A DNA stretch of 64,000 nucleotides from Trochalopteron elliotii (GCA_024734555.1 JANPWX010000098.1:1051668-1115667); one strand, 5' to 3'; positions 27,701 to 41,290 are shown, counted from the first letter of the stretch. Notes: generated by a model from the letters alone, not told the origin. Translations and numbers: made by a program.

Positions 27701-29671
27701 CCTGCTGTTCTGCTATTGTAAGTGGATACCAGCACCAGGTTTTGTTCTGCTGAACCCAAGAATGTAGACTCTTCTCCAGGCCTAAATTCTAGTCACATCC
27801 TCATGATCTTACAGAATAAAGATGCTAAAATAGTCCTGTTGGTTGAACTGCCTGTAACTATCTCGTCCTTTTGCCTGGAAGAGCATTCAGGAACCCAGTT
27901 TCCAAACTGTTGATAAAGGAATGTATAAATACAGTGAGTTCTATTTATCGCTGTACCTGCAACCAGATAGTTGGTCGTGACTTGTTCTTTTAGGTCAAGT
28001 AGCAAAAGGCTGTGCATCATCAAATGATGGATTGTGGATGAGACTAAAGCATCAGACTGAATCTTGGATGTCTGGGTTAAGTTCCATCTACATCTTCCAG
28101 AAATACTGTAGATGATTGCAAAATGAGTGCTGCTAGAGTAATCTTAATTCTGGCCTTTTCTAACCCAGAATGATTGATTTTGCAGATTCCATTTTCTTTA
28201 AATATTGTTTTTATAATTTGATTAATATAAGGGAGAACATAGCAGTAGTTCATAATTTTTCTAAATATAATTTGAGGAAAATATGACTGAAACATGATTA
28301 GGAAGATATATGAATAAAAGTGGTTTTGTTTTTCTTTGAAAAATTGCACGGAACATTAAGAGTTTGGATATTAGTAATTTATGTGGAGACACTCACTTTA
28401 AATATTATTATGATTACCAAAATATACTCATAACTAAGATCTAGAAAATACTTTTTTTCCTTTGAGAAGAAAATGTTGGAGGAATATGAAGGGCAAGCAA
28501 CATAAACTCACTAGAACAAAAGATGCAGGAATTCAACTTAAGCAGTTTAATTTTGTGAATGTTTACATTTTTCTGTTAGTATTCTTCTTGTTGAATTATT
28601 GAAGGGGCTTTTAAAACTTGTTCTTTGAGACTTGAAAGTATTTTTTTAATCTCACACTGACATCCTAATGCTGATAAATAGTTTAATGTCAGCATGATAT
28701 AAACTTGTGCCTACTTCAGATGTCAGCACCTCCATTGGTGTGCATTTATACATAATAATCCTAATTTGGATTGTGTTGCCTTTGCAACACTATAGACAGG
28801 CTTCACTGAATTAGCCTTAGCTTGCTTCAGAGTCCATGAAAGACCTAAATTTTAGGCTGGGGCTGTCAGCTGTTTTGTGCTTTTGGCACAGGATCTCATC
28901 TAATATTTTTTGTTGGCATCACAGTGCGTTCAGACAGCACAGGTGTGGTAGAGTTAAAAAAGGTATTTTGTCATCACATGAGAACAGATCAGTGTATGAA
29001 TATCACAATAGCATGATACAAATCATCCAACTCAAAAGACTCTGAAAAAAATGCCTTCTGAAAAAAATTAGTAAGAACCTTGTGGATAGTTGAGGAGGGC
29101 AGAAAATTCACATTTTTAATCTCTTCTCCAGTAAAAATATAATGAAATCAGATTTCTTTTATGACATAGGTCTTGGGATGGAGAATGAAAAATAAGAGGA
29201 CGTTAAAGCTTAAGAGCACTTAGGTCCTGCATGAACCCTAATCACAATGGCACACGTTCTTCAGCACTGTGAAGTCCAGGCTCACAGATTAACAGATCTC
29301 TTGCTGGATCTTTACTGTACCTGAAGACATATTTTTAGTCATAGGTATGCTGTTTAACTTCATATCTGTTTCCTGCCCAGTCCTGACCTGAGACCTTTAT
29401 GTAGTGTAGGACTTAAGATCAGTAGCAGGGAACATCGAGTGAGGAGCTCAAAGCTGCACACAAAATACAATGAATTTTACTTCTGTGAATGTGACATGAC
29501 AACATTACAGTGAGTAGCTGCTAAAAATACATAACTAAGTATGATGGAGTGATTTGCTAGGGTTTCTTGGTTGTTGTTATGTTTTGGGATTTTTTAAAAT
29601 ATTGGATTTTGGTCCCACTTTTCTCTCCCTCAATTCAGCTGACAGGAGATGTCATCCTTCAAAGACTGGCA

Positions 29672-31285
29672 AATCACAGAATGGTTTGGGTTGGAGGAGA
29701 CCTTAAAAACCATCTCGTTCCAACCCCCTACCGTGGACAGGCACACCTTCCACTAGACCAGGTTGCTCAAGGCACCATCCAACCCAGCACTGAACATTTC
29801 CAGGGACGGAGCATCCACAAATTCTATGAGCAACCTGTTCTAATGTCTCACCGCCCTCACAGTGAAGAATTTATTCCTTGTATCTAATGTAAATGTACCT
29901 TCTTTTAGTTTGACGCCCTTTCCCCTTGTCCTATCACTAAATGTCCCTGTAAAAAGTTCCTCACCAGCTCTCTTGTGAGCCCCCTTTAGGTGGGAGGGCT
30001 GCTGTAAGGTGGCCCCAAAGCCTTCTTTTCTCTTGCCTTCGTAGAAGAGGTGTTCCATCCTTTTTATCACCTTCTGTGTATCTGCTCCAAAAGGTTGCTG
30101 GTTGGGGGCCCCAGAGCTGGACACAGTACCCCAAGTGGGGTCTCCCAAGAGCAGAGTAGAGGGAGAGAATCACCTCCCTTGACCTGCTGGCCACACACAC
30201 TGCTTTTGATGCAGCCCATGACACAGTTGACTTTGGGGGCTGTGAGCATGCATTGCCCAGTCATGGTGAGTTTCTCATTGACCCCCAAGCCTTACTCCTC
30301 GGCTGTTCTCAAACCATTCTCTACCTGACATATGTTTGTTTGTACTTAGGATTGATCTGACTGAGGTACAGAGCCTTGCACTTGGCCTTGTTGAACTTTG
30401 TGAGGTTGACACAGGCCCACTTCTCAAGCCTGTCCTGGTGCTTCTGGATGGCATCTCTTCCCAGCACCACAAAGCTCTTGTGGTATTGACTGCACCACAC
30501 AGCATGGTGTCATCAGCAAACCTGCTGAGTGTGCCCTCAGTCCCACTGTCCATGTCACCGACAAAGCTGTTAAAAAGTTCTGGTCCCAAAACCAATCTCT
30601 GAGTAATGCCACTTGTCACTGCTTCCTACTTGGACATTGAGCTGTTAGCCACAAGTCTCTGAGTGCAAACATCAGCCAGTTTTTTATCCACCCAGTGTCC
30701 CATCTGTGGAGCCTGCTTCTCTTCAGAGAGAGAAGGACGTCATGTGGGACAGTGTCAAATGCTTTGTATCATTCCAGGCAGCTGACATCAGTACTCTTCC
30801 CTTATCCACCAGCACTGGAACCCCATCATAGAAAGTCACCAAATTTGTCAGGCAGTCTTTGCACTTACATGAAGCTATACTGGCTGTCACCAATAACTTA
30901 CTTATTTTCCATTTGCCTTACCACACTTGTCAAGATAATCTGCTTCATGAACTTGCCTGTCACTGACTTGAGGCTGCCTGGGCTGTAGTTCCCCAGATCT
31001 TCCTTATTTCTCTTTTTAAAATGGGGAGTTGTGTTTCCACTTTTGCAGTCACTGGGAACTTCACTGGACAGCCACGATTTCTCAAATATGATGGATGGTG
31101 GCTTAGCCACTTCCTTGTACATGGCTGAATCTCATCAGGTCATGTGAACTTGTGTACCTTCAGGTTCCTTAGTTAGTCTCAAACCCAGTCTTCTCCTTCT
31201 TCATTCTCTCAGTCCTAGCCTTTGTCTTCTCCAACTTTGGCAGTGTGGCTGAACCACTTGCTAATGGATACTGAGTCAAAAGTAA
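29672..31285 (-). mobile_element. CR1 LINE, antisense, with ORF2 reverse-transcriptase remains
   Basis: About 1.6 kb in reverse orientation: the 3' end lies at the left (aatcacagaatggtttgggt) and the truncated 5' side near 31285. Minus-strand translations show ORF2 pieces in several frames: VAKPPSIIFEKSWLSSEVP (30898-31122), [11 protein letters not shown] with the catalytic FADD at 30509-30520, and [20 protein letters not shown] near 30120-30180. Frames are interrupted by stops and shifts, so it encodes no active enzyme. CR1 copies normally insert by target-primed reverse transcription and are 5'-truncated (family knowledge). It is the largest mobile element in the window. Confidence 0.93.
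30067..31122 (-). pseudogene. Broken CR1 ORF2 (reverse transcriptase) coding remnant
   Basis: Recognisable ORF2 protein pieces occur on the minus strand in at least three open stretches (30898-31122, 30275-30619, 29961-30224) that do not share one frame. The pieces run in the order expected for the reverse-transcriptase domain and the C-terminal part of ORF2. The catalytic motif is FADD, normal for CR1. The endonuclease domain is absent. Limits are approximate. Confidence 0.85.
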
Positions 31286-34200
31286 ATCTCCTTTTATAGA
31301 GTATTAAGTTTAATTTTTTTTTTTACTTTTAAGGAAGTTCAAGTTTCTGCCTTGCATATTCAATGAGGTTTTAAGCTGTGCTTCTATAAATCTTGCTCAC
31401 AATCTACAGAGCTAGCACATAATTTTCATTCCTGTTGTGTGAGCGTATAACGTCATAAGGAAGTATAATTGGCTGGAATCAATTTAAATATTTATGTGTT
31501 GAACTGATTTTTTTTGAAAAAAAAGGAACAGCACCATTAGAAAAATGTTCAGCATCTTGGATGCTTTATCCCAAGTTGTTTTCGAGAAATTGGGGTCTGA
31601 ATGTTTAAATTTAAATGTTCTATTTAAATGTTCTCTTAACTGTATGCATAAAAATCACAGAAAATGGGGGAGCGGGAACAGGTTTGTGCTGACACCCTTT
31701 TATGAATTTGTTGTAGGAAGTACAGAAGGATGTAAGACTCTTGATAGGATTCCCAGAAGAAATCCTGCTGTACTGTCTTGTAAAGTTTTCTTAGTATGAA
31801 TTTACCCTATAGTAAGCCATCCAAATCTACTTGGATTTTTTTTCCGTGTAAATAGAAATTCTCAAAACTATAGCAACACAGCTCTAATGAGTCATCGAAA
31901 AGGCTTTGTATCTGTTGGAAAAAAAAAAAGAAAAAAACTGGCTCCACTTGAAAGTTACTGGAAAGCACATTCATAGCTAATTATAAACAAATACTAGTTA
32001 ACACTTTAAATAAAAAGAGAGGAAAAAAGCAAAAAGATTTAGGACATAGACAAGCAGATGAAAGGATTCTTGTTGCCTTCCATCTGAGATTACTCAGATG
32101 CATTCCTGTATTCAATTACCTGAGAAGATGTGATATTCCCTTAAGAGAGATCGGGAGATCAGAAGGGATGGCAGTTTCGTGCATCTCCTTACTCATAGCC
32201 CTTTGAAACTGGTTCAGCAGAAAATAGCTTAAATTGCAGCAGGGATTGGGGCCAGACGGTGACTACAGACAGTAATCACTGGGTCAAGATCATACCACAA
32301 ACCAACAACAAAAAATTCTGGTGGAACAAAAGCTCTGTCAGGGTGTTTGAATGGAGTTTGAGTAGACTTACAAGGTCTACTTGGAAGACTTTCTGAATAG
32401 GCACCAACGGGTCAGCTTGTTGTGTGACTATGCTTATCTAGTACATTTAGACATAGAGGAAGAACATCAATAATTCATATTAGTTGGTAGCTTTGAGTCT
32501 ATTTTTCTTATCAAATCCCTTACACACTTCATATTCAATTCTCATCTTGAGTTTTATGCTTCTTTTTCACAAAGCTAGCACAAGCCCCTGGTATAATTTA
32601 AAAATTAATGATCGTCAAACTTTCCTTTACTTCTTCCCCAAAACCCACTTCCTTTTTGATAGTGTCTATCTTAAATGGCTGAGTTCTTCCTAGAGCCACT
32701 AATCCCCCAACCACACTAAATAAAACATGCAAAGAGAACACCAACAAAATCCAAAAATTGAGGCAAAACAAATTCAAAAGTCAGAAAGGGATTAGGGATA
32801 GAGGAGGAGGGGAACAAAGAAACTTTTCTCAAGGGATTCCTATTAGTTCTGGTGTATTTGCTATTCTGCTTTAGTGTTTCAAGGTCTTTCAAAACACAGT
32901 CTTGAATAGTATGCTAACTGCCAAAAAAAAAAATTCTTTTAAGTGTTATTTTAGTGTTTCCTGAGGGTGTTTAAAAGTATATGTACTACCAAGGAGAATA
33001 GGGGAATTTTCTCAGAAGCACTGACAGAGCTCCTGTAAACTTGGACCTTAGACCCTAATAATAGCAGAGTAACTGCATTCTCTTGCTTGTGCTGGTAGTT
33101 CACCCAGTATTTTCTCTATATTCATTTTCTTTCAATCCTAGTCACATGCTTGAGATAACTGCAGAAGGTATCCTCATAGCCTCTTTCAGGCACCTCAGGT
33201 CCTCAGGCCTTAATGAAGCTGAGTCAGAAGTGACAGGTGAACTGCCTAAGGTTCCATACACTTTTTAAGAAAAAAGGTCAATTTCCCTCAATTTTGTTCT
33301 TAGTTTAGTTTTGTTGGGACTTTTTTTTGAATTTGTGCCTCTGCCAATGGAGATATTTGGTATATTTTCAAAGCCCCAGCTACTGTTCACTCATCGCCAG
33401 TGTGGAAGAAAATATGTCCTCTTCAAAGATCCTGGTAAATCTCCAACAAGGGTTTGTAAAAATATTAGTGATAGTTTTCTTTTTTATTTTTTTTTTCAGT
33501 AAAAAGGATTTCTATAAATTTTCCTGCACTTTAATAATATATAAAAAACACTGGAGCACAATAATCCTAGTCTAAACCAGTGGTCCTATGTCTTGAGTTT
33601 CCAGTTAGTTGTAAGTCAAATATTTCTTTTTAGATTTTTTTTAATTCTGTGGAAGAGATGATAGAGTGAAATATCACACTTTCAAACAAGAAATTGCAAC
33701 AACTAATAAAATAGAGACAATGGATATTATTTGCAATATCTGTCCACACAGAAAATAGTCTGTACATATAGGAAATAGATATATTTATGTTATTAGCTTT
33801 TTTAAAAGTCAAGTTTGGTGCACAAGGTATAGTGGTTAAATTTGGAGGAGACTAGCAGGGAAAGTTTTTCAGACTGAAAATGAGAGGATACTTGGCAGTT
33901 TTCTTCATTCACAGTGTGGCTTGATTTCTGCAGAGGACTTAGCATAACATCCAAAATGATCCACTGAGGTCAGAGGGGACAATTTGTGGTCAATTAATGG
34001 TTTATATCCTTGCTTTTGAACCCCTTTTAATTTAATTTCATCTTCTAGCCTTTTTGAAAACAAAACCCCATTTATAGAAAAGTGAATTTTACTGTTCTTC
34101 TGACGACCAGCATTTTCTAAAATGCCTGTGTCTGTTTCTCACATTCAGTTTGGTGAGACACATCAGATTTTCTTAAATGCATTTGTCACTTTAGTATGGT

Positions 34201-37200
34201 TATTCATTGTGTGCCTTTGTCAAAGTTTAACATTTGAAGGACTCTAATCAAAAAGAATTGGAAAAGCAAAACCACAAAACAATAGTATGTATCCTTCTGG
34301 AATGTGGGTATATGCTGATAAGGACAGAAGATTTGAGAATTCAGTTAATTAGATTTCATTTGTGAGATCTTGTTTGATCCTGATTTTGAACTGCATGAAA
34401 TCGAGTTTTATGCCCCAATTATAAAACACCAAGCAGTAAATTTAAGCAAATTAAAAGAAAAAGTGATAGAATAGTAATTAAGACATCTGAAGTGGATAAT
34501 TTTTGAAGAGATACATATGTCCTGTATTTAAAAGAATTGATGTAAGAGCCTTGGATAAAGTACAGTCCTCACACTTGGTAAGCAATGACGTAGGGAGGAA
34601 GGAATGTACTTGAATTTTGACCAAATATATAAAGTGTTTAGGAAGTATAGACCTTGCTCTAAAAGGAGACCAACTTTAAATAATCTGAAGGTATCTTAAT
34701 GGAAAAAGCAGGCAAAGAGTGGAATGTCATCCAACAAGAGGGCATTAAAGATGCTTTCAGACTAAAAAGGGAAAATACAACTAAATTAGTACACATTGTA
34801 AACCGTTGATAAGGTAGCTTGGCTCTGTTAGAGGTCACTTTGACTCTAAAATGCTGTGAATTTGAGATGGCCATGTTTTTCAACATGACCTAAAGCTGTT
34901 TTTCAGCTATATTATTTGAAGTAGATTTTTCAGAATATATGTGTCTTCAGGATTATGAAAGCTGTGTGTAAAGCCCTACAATATATAGAGTGTGTGAAGG
35001 CCAACATATATATCTGTTACTTTTGCCTGTGAATGTATTACACAGAATAAAGGAGTCAGCATTTCCTGGTATGATACAGTCTTTAATAGATTTGGAACAG
35101 TTTATTTGGACATACTTCAGCAAATTAGTGTCAAGGTTCTTAGCTGGGGGTGTTAGAAAATGTGATGAGCCAATAAAATATGGAGTATTTGGGAAGCAAG
35201 CTAACCCAAAAGCAGAAATTCCTACATCTGTCAGAAAACCTGCAAGCCGTCACTGCTATATTAGCTGATAGATTCCAAATATATATGAAACCAGGTATGG
35301 ATACTGCATGACTACAAGATTTCTTTTAATGTTTTTCAAAGAAAATCAAATAATATTTTTGAAATAATCTTATTTCTAGAAGATAGAGAGTAATTGTAGA
35401 GGCAGAGGAGAGTGCTCAGATATGGTCAGCTGCCATGGTATCCTGGGATTTATCTAATTTTTCTGTGTTGGCCATTAATGATCACTGTGTCATGATCACT
35501 GTGGACTGAGTATTGATATTCTTTTTTATTTATTTCACCTGTTATAGGTGTTCTCTTTGTAACAGGAAACACACTTTTTTCCCCTGAATGTTCTTCATAG
35601 GTGGGCACCTTTTAGCTGGCATTTGGCACTTAACGGATGTATGCCAAGAATGAAGAAGCCAAACCAGTACCTTTTATGCACTCTTTTTACACCTGTGGTG
35701 AACTGCTTTGGAGGAAGAAGTGATAATAAAGATGCATAATTTTGAGTGAAATGATGAAGTATAATGCATTCTGGGATACTTCAACTGGATCCATCATAAC
35801 TGAACTTTTTCCTTCCCCTACTCAAAGAGGAAAAACATAATTAGAAGTAGTTTACCAATTAGGTGATTAGTACAGAGCAAAGTACATATAACCGCTAATA
35901 TCAGGTGATAATATTCCCATTCCACAAGTTACAACAATCTCCAGCTGCTTCAACATCTAATAGTTTTTCCATTGTATCCAGGTGATAGTAAAAATTTTGT
36001 CATTTTGGTAACAGGAGGTTTTCTTCCCTTACTGATTAAATTTCACTGCATGTTTTCAACTAGCCATTTTCTACAGCTCTTGGATCTTTACTGTGTCAAG
36101 TGCAAAAGTAGTCATCGCATTATTTTCTTTGGACAGGGACAGATCTGAGTGTATATACCATATTTTCTCTTTCACTGGTGCCACCTGTCGTCTCATGGAA
36201 GCAGAATGGTTTTCATAATATTTTTAACTTTTTCTGTCTAGAAAAATAATAGTGCAAAAGGGCTGCAAATTAGATTTTCACCTGCATAATATCTTTTTGA
36301 TAAAATTAGGAAGGTTTAAAAATATCATATTTGGAACAAACTACAAGGAAATTCTTCAGAGAAAATTCTTTTCCTTGCAAGATTCTGTTTTATACCAAGA
36401 GGTGATTTGATGCAGGATGAAATCTGTCGGTATAGTAGGTTCCTTATGCATAAGTAGTTATTACTTAAACAGAAAAAAAAAAGGCGTTATTGCATGCATC
36501 TCCACCATTCAGGGTTTCTAGAGTTTCTTTTCATTCTGTAATTCTCTGAATTTATTAAAAGTATAAATATCAGAAACAACTTGGTTTTGCTTTGCTTTGT
36601 TTTTCTTCTTCTCTGGACTACAATAAATTTCTTCTTTAATTGAAAGAGAACTTGTGCCAGACTGGGGATATTCTGACATGTTTTGATTAGCTTAACATAA
36701 TATGTTATGCTTACGCTCTTTCAAAAACTAAATTGTGGAATATTTGCTCCATTACTGGTGGGTAAATAATTGTTTGTAAACATGTGCAGCACATTTGAAA
36801 TAAATAAGAAAGCACCTAAAACAAGGCAACTCTAATGATATTCCATCCCATCAATCTTGGAAATTATAAAAAGATTTATATCCTAAGAATGCGACATACA
36901 AGATTGTTGTAGCATGGAATATGATAGCCTCTATTTCTAAGCATTGTTTACGTGAAAGAAGTCTAAATTGCGTTTTTCAGTAATAGAATTACTAGAAAAA
37001 AATAGATTTTATTTTAAGAGTTGTATCCACAGATACTTTTTGATTGTGTTAATGCAGAATTAGGATTTGATCTCATTTCATCCAGAGAGTTTGTCTGCAG
37101 CTTCTTCTCTTTTGCACTATATGTTTTTGCTGGTCATACCTTGATTATCAGGATTGAAGTATGGAAAAAAAAGTGTAAAGGAAATCCAGTAAAAGCTGCC

Positions 37201-37260
37201 ACATTTCACCTGGTTTCTTATCCAAAGCAATGCAAGGCTTTCAAGAAAAGCTCTAAGTGA

Positions 37261-37339
37261 GCCCAGATTCACTCAGCACTGGGCTCAACTTCACTCAAAA
37301 GGGTTGTGAGCCCTTGCAAACCTCCTGAAGAATCTGGGC
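37261..37339. repeat. Nested imperfect inverted repeat (hairpin candidate)
   Basis: Outer arms gcccagattc (37261-37270) and gaatctgggc (37330-37339) are perfect reverse complements. Inside them gggctca (37281-37287) pairs with tgagccc (37306-37312). The two nested stems would give a hairpin of about 79 bases with internal loops. It may be a decayed inverted-repeat element or an RNA structure in the pre-mRNA. Confidence 0.7.
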
Positions 37340-38776
37340 CAAGTTTCAAGTCAGTATTCAAACCTGTAATCAGGCAGGATTCACGTGCTCTTCAATTTCC
37401 TTGAGAACATTTACCCATCTCGCCCTCACGTCTTCTGTGGTTTGCTGGGATCTTTTTTTTCACTTTCAGGATAACAGTGGTGGAGCCCAAGTCTTCAAGT
37501 AATGATTACTAAATATGTTTTCCACTGCAAATATCGGGGCACTAGTCAGCAGTGCTACTGCTCAGAAGACTACGTTGCTACTAATAAAAAGCATTTGCAG
37601 CGCTAGGCAAAGCTCTGGTCATTGTTGTGACTGGGGAAAGTATAAGGAAATTTCATTTGTATATCTTTGCTACAGATTTTACATGTCTATTTGAGTGTAT
37701 GTTTGTAAATTGCTGTTGATTGAAACATTTTAACAGAAAAACAGTGATTATCTTTGTATCCAGATTATGCCATTGCTTTGCTTATTTTTCAACAAACTTA
37801 ATATCAGGGTTTTTCAAAGGCAGTGTACCTATAATGCAGAAAAATAATTTTAATTAATATTGTAGATTTATGTAGGGAAAGTGGAATAAAAACTATCTGA
37901 AAGGTTTCGTCTTTTTTAGATTTCTGTATGAATTTTATACCACTGACATTTGTTACCAGGACTGTTCAGAGCCTTTTCATGGTTCAAAACTTTCTGACTC
38001 TTGGGAATCCTAAAATTCTCCTTGCAAGTTAGCAGGCCAGAAGGCCAGCAGACTGAAAAGGGAAAGCTTTCTGCTTAAGCATGCAGACTTTAAATGAGAT
38101 TTAAGTTGTATTACCTGAATGGCTGCATAAATATAAACTTAAAGACATGCACAGAGCAGATTGACAATTGCTTTTCACATTGGTGATGCCTAAGTTAACA
38201 TGTGCATTCTAGTATATTTTTTGTTAAGTGTTCTTTCCGTGATCTAAGTTAAGTGAAATGTGCACAAAAAAATTATGAGACAACATGTGGCAAATAGAGA
38301 ATTTTTTCACCAGTGTGTGGGATGACAGTTTCTTATTTGTAATTTCCTTGACATGATCACCAAATGATAATATCCTTTATATAAAACTAGTCATGTTGTC
38401 AATATGAACCTGCTACAGGTCTAGTACTTTACTAATGGATGTGTATACAGGGAGAGGAAAGAGTTTTCATTCCTAATTGCCAAGCAACTTGTAGAGAGGC
38501 TATAAGGCTGAATCCTTCCTGCTCAGCCTTTCTTCCTCTTGGTAGACAAGTTCCCATATAACTTGAGTTTTTGAAATAATTTTTTAAGATCTGGTTTTAA
38601 GATCTTGGTTGTTGTTTAGATTACTGGAAGATTTTTTTCATTATTTTCATTTTCTAGGCTTTGTGTTTTGGATTGGTTTATCTTTGCAGTGGTAGTTTTG
38701 GAATTCTTTTTAATAGGGTTATCAAAACCTGTTAAATAGGTTTGTGTAGTTTTATTTGTGTGGTTGTTTGCTGAAT

Positions 38777-38808
38777 GGGGGGGTTGGTTGTTTTTTGGGT
38801 TTTTTTCC
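38777..38808 (+). repeat. G/T-rich tract
   Basis: Seven G, then alternating G and T runs ending in a T run, about 125 bases upstream of the 52-nt exon. Low-complexity; a role is not shown. Confidence 0.6.
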
Positions 38809-38933
38809 TCAGAACTGATCTGCATGTGTATATCCTCAGGTGTATATTTTACACATGACATTTAAAATTGAAATTATCCTGAAACATCTCTATCTTTCAC
38901 CTTGTTGCTAATTATTTGATTGTATTTTTACAG

Positions 38934-38985
38934 CCAAAATAGACCAAGAAAATGAAGAGAAGTCACTGACAGAAGCACATAAAAG
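38934..38985 (+). CDS. FMN2: FMN2 FH2 small exon, 52 nt
   Basis: Acceptor tttttacag ends at 38933 and donor gtaaga starts at 38986. It enters in phase 1 (CC completes GCC Ala) and leaves after two bases (AG). It encodes AKIDQENEEKSLTEAHK, fragment residues 236-252. The acidic, helical AKIDQE segment matches FMN2 as I recall it. The exon is isolated between two introns of nearly 16 kb each. Its length is not a multiple of three, so skipping would shift the frame before the last part of FH2. Confidence 0.93.
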
Positions 38986-40171
38986 GTAAGAAATAGCGAC
39001 GTAGTAAGACCTTTCTTTGAAAAATACGGGGTTTTAGCAGTTGCTGTATTGGTAGCCAGCATTACTGTGTTTTTGAATGGTATAGAAATGCACTCAGAAA
39101 GAAAAGTGATATTTAGTTTTTGTCAATTTTAATTTGACAATGAAAAAATATTGAAATTCTTTGAAGAAATATTGTACATTACTACTGTCTTTCAGAAAAT
39201 GCATTAACTTTATGTACAAATAAATTCAGAGTATACCGTTTGGACTGAGAGAAAACTGTGTATAATACAACAGAATCATGGTGATTGGAGAGATACTTAG
39301 CATTCCCCAAACAAGTATTATTCATTAGGTATTCGTATAGCACATTTCCTGTGCTTATAAAATGTCCATTTTATAAAAAATAATTAAAACCTTTCTTTAA
39401 TAAACTAATGAGATGTTTAATTAAATGTGACTTCCTTTGTAGAATTGCTAATAGATCTTCAAATACTTAATGTGGCAAAAAGCAAAATAGCTGATTAAAT
39501 TTCTTTATAGATGTGTGCAGTTGAGACAGTTTTCAAAACTGGAAACCTCATTGCATTGTGCATGTGGTTTGGTTTGATTTTTTTGGAGAGTTCTCCTGCA
39601 GCAGTGTTTAAATGTGACAGATTTTTATTGGTCCCAGCAAGAGATCAAAATATGGTGCACAACATTTATAGCCCAAATTTAGAGAAACTCACAGTCTGTA
39701 TTTGTTTTTCGTTCACTAAAAATAGCATTTTCTTTTGTACTAGCTTCAACTATCACTTAATTCATATTAATGAATATATGCATTACATATTCCCAGAATT
39801 ATGAAGTCTCTCAATAGGATTCCTCAAAAATATCACTATGAAAGTTTCTAGTCTTTATTATGGTTTGTTAGCCATTCTATGGCCTTAACTCCCAAATTTG
39901 CTACCTGCAGTAATGCCACAAGGTGGTTGATGTCTTTCCTGGTACAATGTCACATTTTTTCTCTATTCCCGTGGGCCATGTACTAAAGGTAGCACCTGAA
40001 GAAGAAGCCAAGAGGAGTGAGTGCCACAAGAACCTCCCTTCTTACTTGTAAGGAGATGGTAACTCCTTGTGTGTTGCCTCAGTAGTGTGGAACCATGGCA
40101 GTGTGGAAAGGGGGTGTAAGAGACTCACAGACAGCTGCTTTGAGCAGGTCTGTGTTCCCTTGAGTTTCACT

Positions 40172-40310
40172 ATAGAGTCACAGAATATTCTGAGTTGGAA
40201 GGGACCTGCAAGGATCATCAAGTCCAGCTCCTAAATGAATGGCCATAGCGGGATCAAACCTGCAACCTTGGTGCTATTAGCACAATGCTCTACAAGCTGA
40301 GGTAATATTA
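40172..40310 (-). mobile_element. SINE with tRNA-Ile-like head and CR1 tail (TguSINE1-like)
   Basis: On the minus strand the element starts near 40310 with a region that follows tRNA-Ile(AAT): a decayed box A (40290-40304), the loop gctaatag retaining the AAT anticodon, and box B ggtttgatccc (40250-40260), ending at tggcca (40240 side). It then passes into gagctggacttgatgatcc and the CR1 3' end with ggtcccttccaactcagaa, ending near ctctat. A tRNA head supplies a pol III promoter, and a CR1 tail lets the LINE enzyme copy it (family knowledge). The first bases of the tRNA are not recognisable. Box B carries a C-to-T change at its CpG, so the copy is old. Confidence 0.85.
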
Positions 40311-41290
40311 GGGTATTACTTTGGCTTAGTATCATACCTCTTGCTCAAGTAAATGAAAGACATTCCTAACATTTCTTAGGTTTGTTTAGCTGCTCAGTTA
40401 CATTATTCTTGTCTTTAAAATTTTCCTTCACAATAAAACTTTGAGAGAAGATGGCACTGTTAGGAGATTTTTGTGATCTCTGATTGCTCTCTGAAGGAAA
40501 ATATTTGTCCTGTCAAAAAAGGGCTTGTATTAAAGTCCAAAGGTGACAAAAATATAACGACAGTGGAATCTTCAATCTGTTCAGAAATCTTGTGATTTAT
40601 CACGATCTTTTGGTGTCTAATTCACTTTCCCTTCTAAATCTTTTTCCCTGGCAAGACTAGAACCATTATATCAAAAACTTTGTATTGGTTTTATTTCCCT
40701 GATGGGTGAAGCAAGCAAACTGCTCTGTGGCTTCTTGTTTAGCTTGGTCTGTTTCTTCTGACTTACCCTAGTTCTTTCTTCTCCCAGCTCCTTTTACACC
40801 ATTTGTCAAAGAAGAAAATTCTGCTTCACTGCTCCTCCTTTCTGTGAATATCTAGCAAGGATATTTTCTTTCTTCCTTCCACCTTGCCACTGAAATTCTT
40901 GATCAGATTAGTGGTATTTGTTAGAACACTGAAGACAGCTTCATATAGTTTTGGTATTATGTGTGATTATTTCAATAAGATTTTTAATTTAGCTTGGAAA
41001 TAAAATGCTTGGGATCCTTTTTGGCAGGGGGGATGAAAAAGATGATAGGAGCTTAAGAAGCTAAATAAAAGATTAGTTTCATTTGACTAATCATAGGTAG
41101 ATAGCAGTGCATTGGATGACTAGATAAGCAAGTAGTGCAAGGAAAAGTGATGGATTAGATGGAGCAAAGTTAATGTGATTAATGTGCTTGGATTTTTCTT
41201 GTTGAAGTGGATGACTTCAGCCCATGTATAAGTTCAGGTCTACTGCATGGAAGCATTTCTTTAGCTTTCATTAAAAACTATGATTTTTTT

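Larger units (their letters stand above)
23212..38933 (+). other. FMN2: FMN2 intron, 15,722 nt
   Basis: Phase-1 intron from gtaaat to tttacag. It contains two small opposed CR1 pieces (24208-24271 antisense, 24636-24781 sense), a 1.6-kb antisense CR1 (29672-31285), a nested inverted repeat (37261-37339) and a G/T-rich tract (38777-38808). Between these lies AT-rich unique sequence with no supported gene. A 12-base direct repeat (atgatcactgtg) occurs near 35478 and 35492. Confidence 0.85.

Noticed and set aside
29567..30602. Plus-strand open frames across the CR1 at 29672-31285
   Set aside because: They are the complement of CR1 ORF2 and its 3' UTR; the recognisable protein lies on the minus strand.
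40238..40310. A functional tRNA-Ile gene on the minus strand
   Set aside because: The acceptor stem start is unrecognisable, box A is decayed, and the sequence continues straight into a CR1 tail, so it is a SINE head.
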